The notes beneath the pieces were generated by a model. It was not told where the DNA came from, did not search any database, and was given only the letters and a program-made list of their open reading frames with translations. Of a stretch of DNA of 64,000 nt, positions 1-8,331 are shown piece by piece. Both the position numbers and the translations under genes were made by a program. Origin of the DNA: Novosphingobium olei (lineage in GTDB: Bacteria > Pseudomonadota > Alphaproteobacteria > Sphingomonadales > Sphingomonadaceae); contig NZ_JABBGM010000010.1 in assembly GCF_012927405.1 (NCBI RefSeq), positions 62,001 to 126,000 on the forward strand, given 5' to 3'. The number at the start of each line of letters is the position of its first letter. Position 1 is the stretch's first letter.

Positions 1-365
1 ACCAGATCGATCCCCGCCGCGCGCGCCGCCTCGACGCCGACCGCTGCCGTCTGCGGCCCCACGAACAGCGCCCGCGCCCCGCTGTCCTTCAGGATGTAGG
101 CAAGTTCCTCTGCGGTCAGGTGGAAGTTCGCCGGCACGCCCGAAACGCCCGCATGCAGCATGGCGAGGTAGGCCAGCGCGCATTCGGTCGAATTGTGCGC
201 GAACACCGCGGCGCGCGGCGGATCGCCAAGATCGGTGTCGAGCAGCGCGTTGGTGGCGCGATTGATCAGGCGGTCGAGTTCGGCCCAGCTGACGGTGAGG
301 CGACCATCGGTGACGGCCATGACATCAGGCGTGGCCCGGGCGCGTTCGGCGGCAACAAGCGACAT
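1..365 (-). CDS. Acyl-CoA synthetase / AMP-dependent ligase, N-terminal part (runs off the window)
   Basis: The 121 visible codons start at an ATG (365) with MSLVAAERARATPDVMAVTD. They read like the N-terminus of the acyl-activating superfamily: a W-x-E-L-D-R-L-x-N segment, then AVFAHNSTECALAYLAMLHAG and a stretch ending VPANFHLTAEELAYILKDSG, the usual first subdomain of fatty-acyl-CoA ligases. The family makes acyl-CoA from a carboxylic acid, ATP and CoA. The AMP-binding P-loop and catalytic C-domain lie outside the window, so the substrate cannot be guessed. Co-orientation with the Rieske oxygenase and nearness to enoyl-CoA hydratase and thioesterase genes suggest a catabolic acyl-CoA pathway. 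Confidence 0.8.
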   Translation of the reverse strand, partial: MSLVAAERARATPDVMAVTDGRLTVSWAELDRLINRATNALLDTDLGDPPRAAVFAHNSTECALAYLAMLHAGVSGVPANFHLTAEELAYILKDSGARALFVGPQTAAVGVEAARAAGIDL

Positions 366-542
366 CGGTACTCCCAGGAACGTTGGTCTTGTCGATCGAC
401 CGGATATCGCGCGCCGAGGCATCGAAGGGATCGAGGCATCGGCGTGCGGCAAGGATAGGCGCGCGTGCCCCCTTGAGGCACTCACACTTGGATCAGGTGG
501 CGCACCTGGATCGGGCAGGCAGAGCGTCGGAACCGGGCGGCC

Positions 543-1964
543 TCAGACCGCCGCCGCGTCCTTCGCCCGGCCTTCGGCCAGCATCGCATCGATCATCTGG
601 TGCATCTTGCGGATGCGCAGTTCCGAATAGCGGCCCAGGTGGCAGACGCCCGTGCCCGATGCTTCCATGCCGGTCTGCACGTGCGGCAGGTTCGCCATGT
701 CCTGTTCGAACACCGCGGCAAGGCCCGCCGACATGCCCGCCTTCGGCCCGTATTCGACCATGCTTTCATCCAGCCCGATCTCGAACACCCGCGCGGGCTT
801 TGGCCGGGGCTGCCCCTTGGGCACGCGCTTCAGCATGTAGATGTCCATGATCGAGGTGGTGTGGTCGTGCCCGTTGGGCCGCCAGCGATAGACCAGGTTC
901 GGCATGTGCCCCGCCCAGAAGCTCATGTGCGGCCACACGTTGTAGAGCAGCGCGTCGACCATCTCGGCATCGGATGCCGCGCTGTAATCGTGGCCGTCCT
1001 CGCCGCCGAGCGACTTGCGCGTGAATTCGGCCATGAACGTGCGCGCGGTCTCGCCATCGGGCACGCTGAGCGCCGCATCCGCCTTGCCCGCAAGCGAGCG
1101 CGAGCCGACGCCGAGCACCGCCTGCACCACTTCGTCCTGGCTGACTTCGCGGTCCATGTAGGGGCTGGGCACCATCTGCGCCGAAAATTGCCGCGTCACG
1201 TGTTCGCTCAGGATGTCGTACTGGCTGTTCACGTCGGCCAGATAGGGCAGCAGCTGCGGGTGCGTGGTGATCGCGTGGTGGCTTTCCATGAAGGCTTCCG
1301 CCGCCGCCTTCCAGTTGCACGGCACGATCTTCTGCACGTGGAAATGGATGTAGCGATCGTCGTGGGCATATCCTTCGAAATGTTCCGGCATGGGCGATAG
1401 CACGCTGGCGAGCGGGGCTGCGTCCTTGTCCATGTTGAGGAAGACATAGCCACCCCAGGTCTCGATCTTTGCCTGCGGCAGCGAAACGTCGCGATCCTGC
1501 CACTGCGGGAAGTCCCACGAAATCGGGTTGTCCTTGAAGCTGCCGTCGGTGTTCCAGGCGATGCCGTGGTAGGGGCAGCGGAACTCGTTCTTGCAGCCGC
1601 CGAACGTTGCCAGCTTGCGCCCGCGGTGGAGACAGGAATTGTAGAAGGCCCGGATCGCGCCATCGTCCTGCCGCACGATCAGGAAGGACTTGCCGGCGAT
1701 TTCATAGACGTAGGTATCGCCCGCATTGGGGATTTCCTCCTCGCGGCAGGCCATCTGCCAGATGCGCGGCCACAAGTACTTTTCCTCGGCCCGGGCGAAG
1801 GCGGGATCGAGGTAGCGCTGCACGTCGACGCCATCGGTGCCGATATCGGGCACCGGCCCTTCGCGCAGGTGTTCGGGAATCGGCCGGGTGTCGCGCTCGA
1901 GGATCTCCTCGTAGGTTTCCGCCGGATGGCGATCGGGGCGGAAACTGCGGGCTTCGACGTTCAT
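543..1964 (-). CDS. Rieske non-heme iron oxygenase, alpha subunit (aromatic-ring-hydroxylating type)
   Basis: This is a 473-residue oxygenase component. The Rieske [2Fe-2S] ligands are C111-x-H113 and C130-x2-H133, separated by 16 residues. A second half carries E-x-H-H-A-x3-H, which fits the mononuclear iron site. Length fits the alpha subunits of ring-hydroxylating dioxygenases or related monooxygenases, which need a separate reductase; none is encoded nearby. The ATG at 1964 is preceded by GGAGG. It is divergent from an enoyl-CoA hydratase across a 192-bp gap and upstream of an acyl-CoA synthetase. The substrate (aromatic acid, steroid or terpenoid) is not determinable here. Confidence 0.88.
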   Translation of the reverse strand: MNVEARSFRPDRHPAETYEEILERDTRPIPEHLREGPVPDIGTDGVDVQRYLDPAFARAEEKYLWPRIWQMACREEEIPNAGDTYVYEIAGKSFLIVRQDDGAIRAFYNSCLHRGRKLATFGGCKNEFRCPYHGIAWNTDGSFKDNPISWDFPQWQDRDVSLPQAKIETWGGYVFLNMDKDAAPLASVLSPMPEHFEGYAHDDRYIHFHVQKIVPCNWKAAAEAFMESHHAITTHPQLLPYLADVNSQYDILSEHVTRQFSAQMVPSPYMDREVSQDEVVQAVLGVGSRSLAGKADAALSVPDGETARTFMAEFTRKSLGGEDGHDYSAASDAEMVDALLYNVWPHMSFWAGHMPNLVYRWRPNGHDHTTSIMDIYMLKRVPKGQPRPKPARVFEIGLDESMVEYGPKAGMSAGLAAVFEQDMANLPHVQTGMEASGTGVCHLGRYSELRIRKMHQMIDAMLAEGRAKDAAAV

Positions 1965-2156
1965 GATTGTGACCTCCGGCGCTGGCCGCGCGCGTGCGTT
2001 GCATCCTCTTCGCCCAAGAAACTAACACATCATGCAAACTTGTGAAGTCCGCACGCGAAGCTTTTGTGTATCAAAGTGCAAGGCGGCTTGAGACGCAGGC
2101 GATTCGCGGCCAAGTGGATGGCTTTCGCGGCGCGCGACTTTGAAGGGGACAGGGCA

Positions 2157-2999
2157 ATGGCCGATACCGACGGCGAACTGGTGCTGGTCGATTTCCCGGC
2201 GGACGGGGTGCGGCGGCTGACGCTGAACCGGCCCGAAAAGCGCAACGCCCTGTCCAACCCCTTGCGCGCTCGGCTGTTCGAACTGCTGGAACAGGGCGAT
2301 GGCGACGATGCCGTGCGCGTCACCATCCTGCGCGGCGCGGGCCCGTGCTTTTCGGCCGGCTACGACCTTTCGGGCGGCACGGCGGCGCCCTATCCCTTCC
2401 ACACCGCGCCCGGCGCGGGCCACTGGGCGCGCCATGTGGTCGAAGGCGCGTTCCGCATCTGGGACCTGGCCAAGCCGGTGATCGCGCAGGTCCATGGCTG
2501 GTGCCTTGCCGGCGGGTCCGAACTCGCCACCGCCTGCGACCTCGTCTACGTGGCCGAGGACGCCAGGATCGGCTACCCGCCGGTGCGCAACATGAGCCCG
2601 CCCGACAACCAGTTCCACGCCTGGATGTGCGGCCTGCGCGGCGCGATGGAAATGACGTTGACCGGCAACGCGATCGACGGGCACGAAGCGGTTCGGCTGG
2701 GCTTTGCCAACCGCGCCTATCCCGCCGACCAGCTCGACGCCGCCGTGGTGGCGATGGCGCAGCAGGTGGCGCAAGTGCCCAGCGACGTGCAGGCGATCAA
2801 CAAGCGCTCGGTCCACCGCGCGATGGAGATCATGGGCCTGCGCGCCGCGATCCGCGCCGGCACCGAAATGCAGGCGCTCGCCCTCACCACCCAGACCAGC
2901 CAGCAGGCCTTCGCCGACGTGCGCGAAGGCCTCACCCGCGCCCTCAGCGCCCGCGACGCCGCCTTCGGCGACTACCGCGAAGGCGAGGCGAAGGAGTAG
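2157..2999 (+). CDS. Enoyl-CoA hydratase/isomerase family protein
   Basis: This 280-residue crotonase-fold protein should hydrate or isomerise an enoyl-CoA in beta-oxidation-like catabolism. Family marks are LNRPEKRNAL near the N-terminus, the first oxyanion-hole segment GPCFSAGYDLSGG, and the second oxyanion segment GWCLAGGSELATACDLVY. I start it at the ATG at 2157 behind GGGGACAGGG; the frame stays open to 2064, but the extra residues are Arg-rich and unlike the family. It carries an insertion rich in Pro, His and Gly after the first oxyanion loop. It is divergent from the Rieske oxygenase, consistent with one catabolic locus. Confidence 0.88.
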   Translation: MADTDGELVLVDFPADGVRRLTLNRPEKRNALSNPLRARLFELLEQGDGDDAVRVTILRGAGPCFSAGYDLSGGTAAPYPFHTAPGAGHWARHVVEGAFRIWDLAKPVIAQVHGWCLAGGSELATACDLVYVAEDARIGYPPVRNMSPPDNQFHAWMCGLRGAMEMTLTGNAIDGHEAVRLGFANRAYPADQLDAAVVAMAQQVAQVPSDVQAINKRSVHRAMEIMGLRAAIRAGTEMQALALTTQTSQQAFADVREGLTRALSARDAAFGDYREGEAKE

Positions 3000-3052
3000 G
3001 GTTGCGAGGGTAGCGCCCGGCTGCACAGGCGGAAAGCGGACCAACCTCTCTA

Positions 3053-3190
3053 CGTCATGCCAGCGAAAGCTGGCATCGCTCACGGTTTACAGTGCGATGC
3101 AGTCCCGCATCTGTACGTCGTTGCGGCATTCTTCTGCCACGCTGACGGACTGCTTGTCGGCGATCGATCCCAGCCTTCGGTGGGATGACG
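3053..3190. repeat. Two-hairpin intergenic repeat (REP/BIME-like), copy 1
   Basis: A 138-bp element is bounded by CGTCATGCCAGCGAAAGC at its left end and a matching inverted right end finishing GGTGGGATGACG. Each end folds into its own hairpin (GCCAGC..GCTGGC and CCCA..TGGG). The same ends occur at 6522-6615. It sits between the convergent hydratase and thioesterase genes and has no coding signal. Confidence 0.75.
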
Positions 3191-3252
3191 GCTGGAAACC
3201 CCAACACGTCTACGAGCGAGCCCAACCAGACCCCCGGCCTCACCCAACCACT

Positions 3253-3693
3253 CTATCCCTTCCCCGCTCCCGCCAGCGGGCGCAGCAGGTTGTACACGCC
3301 GGTCATCGTCATCAGCGTCGTCTCGCCGCGCAGCAGGCGCCCGCTGGTGTGCGCGATCCTGGCGCCCAGCCGGTCGATCCGCACCTCGCTGGTCAGCCAG
3401 TCGCCGAGCTTGGCCGGGGCGAGGTAGTTGACCGCCATCGACACGGTGGTGATCGGCAGGCCGCCTTCTTCGAGCAGGAACACCTGGTAGCTCAGCGCCA
3501 CGTCGGCAAAGGTTGCCAGCACCCCGCCGTGCGCCGCCGAGACATAGTTCACGTGGGGGGCGGTCACCCGCATGGCGAGGCCGCGCACCCCATCCGCCTC
3601 GGGCACGAAGTAGGGGCCGCTCTGGTCCAGGAACGGCGTGCCGAACCGCACCCGCTTCCACCCCGCCTCGGGCTGCGCCGCACCGTCCGTCAT
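3253..3693 (-). CDS. PaaI-family hotdog thioesterase
   Basis: This 146-residue single hotdog domain probably hydrolyses an acyl-CoA to release CoA. The family signature HGGVLATFADVALSYQ gives the usual catalytic Asp/Gln region and is followed by T-V-S-M-A-V-N-Y-L-A-P-A, the conserved beta-strand. The ATG at 3693 follows GAGG with proper spacing. A 24-bp dyad lies 12 bp upstream (3705-3728) and may regulate it. It is probably part of the local acyl-CoA catabolic set, clearing stalled CoA esters; substrate unknown. Confidence 0.88.
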   Translation of the reverse strand: MTDGAAQPEAGWKRVRFGTPFLDQSGPYFVPEADGVRGLAMRVTAPHVNYVSAAHGGVLATFADVALSYQVFLLEEGGLPITTVSMAVNYLAPAKLGDWLTSEVRIDRLGARIAHTSGRLLRGETTLMTMTGVYNLLRPLAGAGKG

Positions 3694-3704
3694 CAGGTCC
3701 TCAC

Positions 3705-3728
3705 GATATTGATACGATGATCAATATC
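3705..3728. promoter_or_regulatory. Perfect 9-bp inverted repeat upstream of the thioesterase
   Basis: GATATTGAT and ATCAATATC are separated by 6 bp. The dyad is AT-rich in a GC-rich background and ends 12 bp before the thioesterase start codon, so it looks like a repressor operator or a 5'-UTR hairpin. No regulator gene is adjacent. Confidence 0.5.
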
Positions 3729-3772
3729 TGCAGGAAGGCTGGATGCAGCGCAAGCCCGATGGGTGCAAAGGG

Positions 3773-5464
3773 TCAGCGCTGCGCGGCGGCCTTGCCCCGG
3801 TCCGCCGTGCGCGCCTGCAGGAATTCGGACCCTGCGCGCCATTGCGGCCAGCGCGTCGAATTGGCGAGATCGCGTCCCACCCGGTAGGCCAGCGTCGCAT
3901 CCTGCGCGGCGCTCGCGAAGTTCATGTCCTTGCTCCACGCATCGCAGGTCTGGTGATAGCAGCGCATGTAGGCTTCCAGCCACGCCTGCCCCGCCGCGCG
4001 CCCGCCATCGACCAGATCGGGTGCGCCGCTGATCGCCATCAGCAGAAGCGTGGGCACGCCCCGCTTGGCGAGCGGGAAGTGGTCGGCGCGATAGAACAGG
4101 CCGCGTTCGGGCAGCGCTTCGGGCGTGACGATGCGCCCCTGCGCGCGGGCGGCGGCGGCAAGGTCGTCCTCCAGGCTGTTCTGCCCCTGCCCCACCAGCA
4201 TCACGTCGCGCGAAGGGCCGCCGGTCTGCAGGATGTCGAGCGTGATGTTGGCGACCGTGTCGGCCGCGCGGTAGACGGGCTTGGTGGCATAAGTCTCCGA
4301 CCCCAGCAGCCCGCGCTCCTCGCCCGACCAGAAGGCGAAGACCACGCTGCGTGCCGGCGCCGGCCCGAGACGGAAGGCGCGCGCGATGTCGAGCAGGCCG
4401 GCAACGCCCAGCCCGTCGTCGTTCGCGCCGGGCCGGATCGTGCGCCCCTGCGCATCGGGCGCGCCTTGGCCATAGGCATCCCAGTGCGCGCCATACATCA
4501 CCACTTCCTTCGGGCGCTTTGCGCCATCGAGCCTTGCCAGCACGTTGCGGCTCATCAGCGCCTCGTGCGTCACCGGCAGGTCGGCCGAGAAGGTGAGGCC
4601 AAGGTCGACGGGGCGGAAATCCGCCGAACGCGCCGCCTTGCGCAGCGCGGCAAGGTCCTGCCCTGCCGCCGCGAACAGACGCCGCGCGGCATCTTCCTGC
4701 AGCCAGCCCTGCAGCGCAACGCGCGGCGGCGCGGCGGCGATGTCGTAGTTCTCGCCGCCCGGCGCGGTCACCGTGTTCCAGCCATAGCCCGCACCCGGCG
4801 TATCATGCACGATCAGCGCGCCGATAGCGCCGCGCCGTGCCGCTTCCTCGAACTTGTAGGTCCAGCGCCCGTAATAGGTCATGCGCTTGCCGCCGAACTG
4901 GCCTGCGACCGGCTCGCCCGCAGCGGCTTCGAAATCCGGATCGTTGATCAGGAACACGGCAACCTTGCCCTTCAGGTCCACGCCCTTGAAATCGTCCCAT
5001 TTCCGCTCTGGCGCCGACACGCCATAGCCGACGAAGACCAGCGGGGCGGCGGCGATCTGCACCCGGTCGACCGGGCGCACCGTGCTGACATAGATGTCGC
5101 GCAGCTGCACCAGCGGGATGGCCTGCCCCCGCCCGTTCGCGGCCATCGTGCCGTCCTTGCCCAACTGCGTGCGCACCAGCGGCACTGCCTGAGTCCACGA
5201 ACCATCGGGGCCGCCGGGCTTGAGGCCGATCACCTTCAGCTGGCGCACCAGCCAGTCGATCGTCTTGTCCTCCCCCGCCGTGCCGGGCGCGCGGCCCTCG
5301 AATTCGTCGGAGGCGAACACCTTGACGTCGGCCGACAGGCGCTCGGCCGAAATCGGCAAGGGTGCCTTGGGCCGCGCTCCCTGCGGCTTGGCCGATGCGG
5401 TGGCAGGAAGGGCGATGCCGATGGCCAGCGACATGGCCAGAGCGGTGGGAAGTATTCTTTTCAT
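3773..5464 (-). CDS. Secreted M28-family zinc metallopeptidase with PA domain
   Basis: This 563-residue exported aminopeptidase-type enzyme starts with an Sec signal peptide (MKRILPTALAMSLAIG.., cleavage after ATASA near residue 25). A protease-associated domain follows (around 130-260), including the VFVGYGVSAPE segment typical of M28 PA inserts. The peptidase domain has the expected co-catalytic zinc residues: H327 in GAHWDAYG, the Asp in ANDDGLGVAGLLD, E382-E383 in WSGEERGLLG, and a late His in YRADHFPLAK. It should cleave N-terminal residues of peptides in the periplasm or outside. It stands alone, upstream of the thioesterase in the same direction. Confidence 0.9.
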   Translation of the reverse strand: MKRILPTALAMSLAIGIALPATASAKPQGARPKAPLPISAERLSADVKVFASDEFEGRAPGTAGEDKTIDWLVRQLKVIGLKPGGPDGSWTQAVPLVRTQLGKDGTMAANGRGQAIPLVQLRDIYVSTVRPVDRVQIAAAPLVFVGYGVSAPERKWDDFKGVDLKGKVAVFLINDPDFEAAAGEPVAGQFGGKRMTYYGRWTYKFEEAARRGAIGALIVHDTPGAGYGWNTVTAPGGENYDIAAAPPRVALQGWLQEDAARRLFAAAGQDLAALRKAARSADFRPVDLGLTFSADLPVTHEALMSRNVLARLDGAKRPKEVVMYGAHWDAYGQGAPDAQGRTIRPGANDDGLGVAGLLDIARAFRLGPAPARSVVFAFWSGEERGLLGSETYATKPVYRAADTVANITLDILQTGGPSRDVMLVGQGQNSLEDDLAAAARAQGRIVTPEALPERGLFYRADHFPLAKRGVPTLLLMAISGAPDLVDGGRAAGQAWLEAYMRCYHQTCDAWSKDMNFASAAQDATLAYRVGRDLANSTRWPQWRAGSEFLQARTADRGKAAAQR

Positions 5465-5611
5465 CCCCGCTGTCTAGCCGAACGGGGCAGGCAATCCATC
5501 CCCCTCCTGGCCATGCGGGCAGCGCGTCTGGCCCGTCCAGCGTGGGCCAAATAGCAATCGGGGCCATCGGGGTTGCGCTTGCCGACGGCTTTCCCTAGGG
5601 CGTCGTCACGT

Positions 5612-5688
<77 letters not shown>

Positions 5689-5724
5689 TCCTTCATCGCT
5701 GGAAGATCGCCGGGCTAAGCGCTT

Positions 5725-5741
5725 GGCTCGGTCCCCGAGCC
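5725..5741 (+). terminator. Hairpin downstream of tRNA-Pro
   Basis: GGCTCGG and CCGAGCC form a 7-bp stem with a TCC loop 36 nt after the tRNA. There is no T-tract, so a processing or weak termination role is only inferred. Confidence 0.35.
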
Positions 5742-5889
5742 GACGTCAGCTCGAGCGACTCACGCCCCCATATCCGGCGGCGAGCCCGGACGATAACGCC
5801 GTTGGGAAGTGTACGGACCTGCGCGACCGGCGCGGGCGCCATGCGTGGCGCTGCGCGTGGAGGGCAAGAGGAACGCTGTGGCGAGTGGC

Positions 5890-6296
5890 CGGCGGGGCGT
5901 TGGCTATCCCGGATCGGCTCAGCCTGTAGTCGGACGGGGGCTCGAAACCCGGGCGGCGGCTCGCAAGGCGGCCCGGTCCGTAGCGATAAGTCCCTGAAGG
6001 ATCAGCCCGGACGGCCTCGATCGGCGCTAGGGCCATCTTGGCAGGTCATGGGGCACTGTGACTTCAGGGAGGCGCATACACGCGGTTGAACCACCGCACC
6101 ACATCCGCCCGTCCGTTGCAGTGGCGTTGGGTTGCCCTGAGGGACTTGGGGCTTAACGCCCTCGCTGCCGTATCCCCCGAAAGGAATGCGGCTCCCGCAG
6201 CGCCGACCCGCGCCGGTCGCGTCGGGCCTTTCCCAGCGTGGAGATTGGCCCGAAGGAGCGAAGAGCAAGCCGGCCATGCCGCTCCCGGTCCGTGGG
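5890..6296 (-). ncRNA. Candidate structured non-coding RNA (unidentified)
   Basis: About 600 bp after tRNA-Pro lack a convincing protein gene, yet a near-consensus sigma-70 promoter (6302-6330) fires leftward into them. Within the predicted transcript are a 9-bp pair (5991-5999 with 6062-6070), a GCGGT/ACCGC hairpin (6082-6097), and around 5935-5985 an outer CGGAC/GTCCG stem enclosing CCGGGC/GCCCGG. I looked for tmRNA, RNase P, SRP and 6S hallmarks and found none. A 91-codon frame (6002-6277, ATG 18 nt from the predicted start, GGGAG upstream) is the alternative, but its composition is not protein-like to my eye. Ends are approximate. Confidence 0.4.
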
Positions 6297-6301
6297 GGTG
6301 G

Positions 6302-6330
6302 CCTATAACCTATATGGTACGTTTTGTCAA
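6302..6330 (-). promoter_or_regulatory. Sigma-70-type promoter, leftward
   Basis: On the minus strand a perfect -35 TTGACA (6325-6330) is followed by a 17-bp spacer and TATAGG (6302-6307). The expected start is near 6295. This is the best housekeeping promoter I noticed in the window, and it faces a region without a clear gene. Confidence 0.6.
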
Positions 6331-6458
6331 GGTTGGGTAGGAAGAGACAGATGCGAGGGGGTCACCCCCTCGCGCTCCCGGGACGTCTTCCGGGGCTGGC
6401 CAAGCGCTGTGGGGAGGTGCTGCGTTCGATCTCGCTGTTGCGCTGGAAGGACAAGGGC

Positions 6459-6676
6459 AGCCCTTCGACAGGCTCAGGGCAGGCGGTTTGGGGGGGGGGA
6501 GGGGTTCCTTTGTCCCTCGTTCGTCATGCCAGCGTAGGCTGGCATCGCTCTCGGTTTGCGGAACGGTGAGGGAGGCGCCCTGTCGCCAGCGATCCCAGCC
6601 TTCGCTGGGATGACGCTATGGGCGGGGTTGGGCGCCACGCCTCACCCCCCACCCATCCTGAGCTTGTCGAAAGATC
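6459..6676. repeat. Nested REP-like repeat block, including BIME-like copy 2
   Basis: The inner element (6522-6615) has the same ends as the repeat at 3053-3190: CGTCATGCCAGCG.. on the left and its near inverted complement ending GCTGGGATGACG on the right. It is flanked by a second repeat family in opposite orientations: CCCTTCGACAGGCTCAGG (6461-6478) and, inverted, CATCCTGAGCTTGTCGAAAG (6655-6674). The 6340-6771 stretch between the RNA candidate and tRNA-Cys otherwise shows only a G-run and no supported gene. Confidence 0.75.
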
Positions 6677-6771
6677 GCTTTTGCGTTTTCGGGCGCACGT
6701 TTCGCCTTGCCCACTCCCCTGCCTTCAAGGGACAGCCTGTCAGCCGCGCGATATTCAGATCTGGGAGAGTG

Positions 6772-6845
6772 TGGAGGCCCGAGCCGGAATCGAACCGGCG
6801 TAAACGGATTTGCAGTCCGGTGCGTAACCACTCCGCCATCGGGCC
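6772..6845 (-). tRNA. tRNA-Cys (anticodon GCA)
   Basis: Read on the minus strand, the acceptor stem is GGCCCGA/TCGGGCC, the anticodon loop CTGCAAA gives GCA, the T-arm is GCCGGTTCGATTCCGGC, and CCA is encoded. Confidence 0.97.
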
Positions 6846-6914
6846 CCGATGCGCATCAGCGTGGAAGGGGGCGGTTAGCGGAGGTGGCGGCGCGCCGCAA
6901 CGGGATTCTTCGTC

Positions 6915-8297
6915 CTAGGCGAGCGCGAAAGAGAGTTGGCGCGTGGCGGGGTCCGACTTTTCGAGCCGGACCGGAAAAGTCTGGCCGGGCCGGGCATCGG
7001 CGGCCTTGACCCGCGCAATGACGGGAACGCCTTCGAGCTGGATCCGCGCGCTTGCGCCTTCGGCATCGGTGACGATCGCGCCGAACACCTCTCCTTCGCG
7101 GCCGTGGAGCATGACCGTTTCCGCAAGGTCCACCACGGCGCGCTCGATCCGGCCGGCGATGGCATCGGCGCGCGCCATCACGTCAGGCAGGCGGTCGAAA
7201 GCCTGGGTCACTGCGTCGGGCACCTGCTCCCCCTGCGCCAGGGCCAGCGCGGCGCGGATGACGTAGCGATCGGCCAAGCGGCGCAGCGGGGCGGTGGCGT
7301 GGACATACGGCGCGGCGATCGCGGCATGCCAGGGTTCGGCCCCGGCATGCCAGGGCGCATAGCCCGCCCCGCTGCCGGCGCGCCGGACCGCCAGCATGAA
7401 GCCTGCCTGCGCCGGATCGCGCGCATCGAGGGTGCGTTCGAAATCCTTGAGATCGACTGCCGCGGGCCAGTTCAGGCCCAGCGCATGGGCGCTTTGGCGC
7501 AGGCGCGCGACAGCCCTTTCATCGGGCCCGGCCATGACCCGGAACAGGCCGGTGCGGTGGTCGAGCAGGAAGCGCGCGACGGCGAGGTTGGTGGCGAGCG
7601 AAAGCGCGGCATTGGCGGTTTCGCTCGCCAGCATCGGCCGGAACGACAGCGCGAACCGGTCGCCGGCAAGGCGCTCGACTTCCTGCTGCGGCGGATCGAC
7701 GCGCGCGGCCCCGCGCCGCGCTTCGGCCGCGGCGATCCGTGACGCAAGATCGGCGAAGGGTTCGGGCAGGTCCGCGCTTGACACGCTGTCGTAGGCCAGC
7801 TTGGCGCGGCTGCGGACCACGGCCCGCTCAACGCCTTCGAGCCGGGCTTCGCCATCGGGATCGACCCGCACGGCGAAGACGATGGCCGGGCGCGGCCCAT
7901 CGGGCAGCAGGCTGGCGCGGTTTTCGGCGAGCACCGGCGGGTAGAGCCCGGCCTTGCCATCGGGCAGGTACAGCGTTTCGCCGCGATGCCAGGCTTCGAC
8001 ATCGACCGGATCGCCATCTTCGACGAACCACGCGACATCGGCGATGGCATAGCGCAGCAGCAGATCAGGCCCCGTCCGCTCGATCAGGAAGGCCTGGTCG
8101 AGATCGGTGGAGCTGGCCGGATCGAGCGTGACGAACGGCAGGTCGGTGCGATCGACATGCTGCGTGGGCGCGCGGTTGGCGGCGCGCTCGGCCGCCGCCA
8201 GCACTTGCGGCGGGAACGAGCGGGGCACCGCGAATTCGCTGCGGATCGCATCGAGGCCCTGCTTCAGGATGCCCTGCGGATCGTGCAGGGCCTTCAT
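6915..8297 (-). CDS. RNB-domain exoribonuclease (RNase II/R family, short form)
   Basis: This 460-residue protein consists almost only of the RNB catalytic domain. The metal-binding signature DPASSTDLDQA near residue 57 and YAIADVAWFV shortly after match the RNase II/R active site, which degrades single-stranded RNA 3' to 5'. Later TAPLRRLADRYV is the conserved basic segment near the C-terminus of the RNB fold. Compared with RNase R it lacks N-terminal cold-shock domains and a full S1 domain; only a short beta-rich tail follows. This compact form is common in alphaproteobacteria. It lies downstream of the crotonase gene in the same direction, 34 bp away. Confidence 0.88.
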   Translation of the reverse strand: MKALHDPQGILKQGLDAIRSEFAVPRSFPPQVLAAAERAANRAPTQHVDRTDLPFVTLDPASSTDLDQAFLIERTGPDLLLRYAIADVAWFVEDGDPVDVEAWHRGETLYLPDGKAGLYPPVLAENRASLLPDGPRPAIVFAVRVDPDGEARLEGVERAVVRSRAKLAYDSVSSADLPEPFADLASRIAAAEARRGAARVDPPQQEVERLAGDRFALSFRPMLASETANAALSLATNLAVARFLLDHRTGLFRVMAGPDERAVARLRQSAHALGLNWPAAVDLKDFERTLDARDPAQAGFMLAVRRAGSGAGYAPWHAGAEPWHAAIAAPYVHATAPLRRLADRYVIRAALALAQGEQVPDAVTQAFDRLPDVMARADAIAGRIERAVVDLAETVMLHGREGEVFGAIVTDAEGASARIQLEGVPVIARVKAADARPGQTFPVRLEKSDPATRQLSFALA

Positions 8298-8331
8298 CGG
8301 CGGATTTCCGTCACGTCAGGATCGACTTGCT

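Noticed and set aside
2022..3083. 353-codon open frame antisense to enoyl-CoA hydratase
   Set aside because: Shadow of a clear crotonase gene; no recognisable domain.
3705..3728. FNR/FixK box before the thioesterase gene
   Set aside because: The half-sites TTGAT and ATCAA are there but six bases apart; the FNR box needs four.
3743..5554. 603-codon open frame antisense to the M28 peptidase
   Set aside because: Composition artefact; the minus-strand gene has a signal peptide and zinc ligands.
5890..6340. tmRNA (including the permuted alphaproteobacterial form), RNase P RNA, SRP RNA or 6S RNA
   Set aside because: I found no peptide-tag coding stretch, no CCA-ended T-arm, no GAGGAAAGTCC core, and no GGAAG-type SRP tetraloop on either strand. 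A covariance search could still overturn this.
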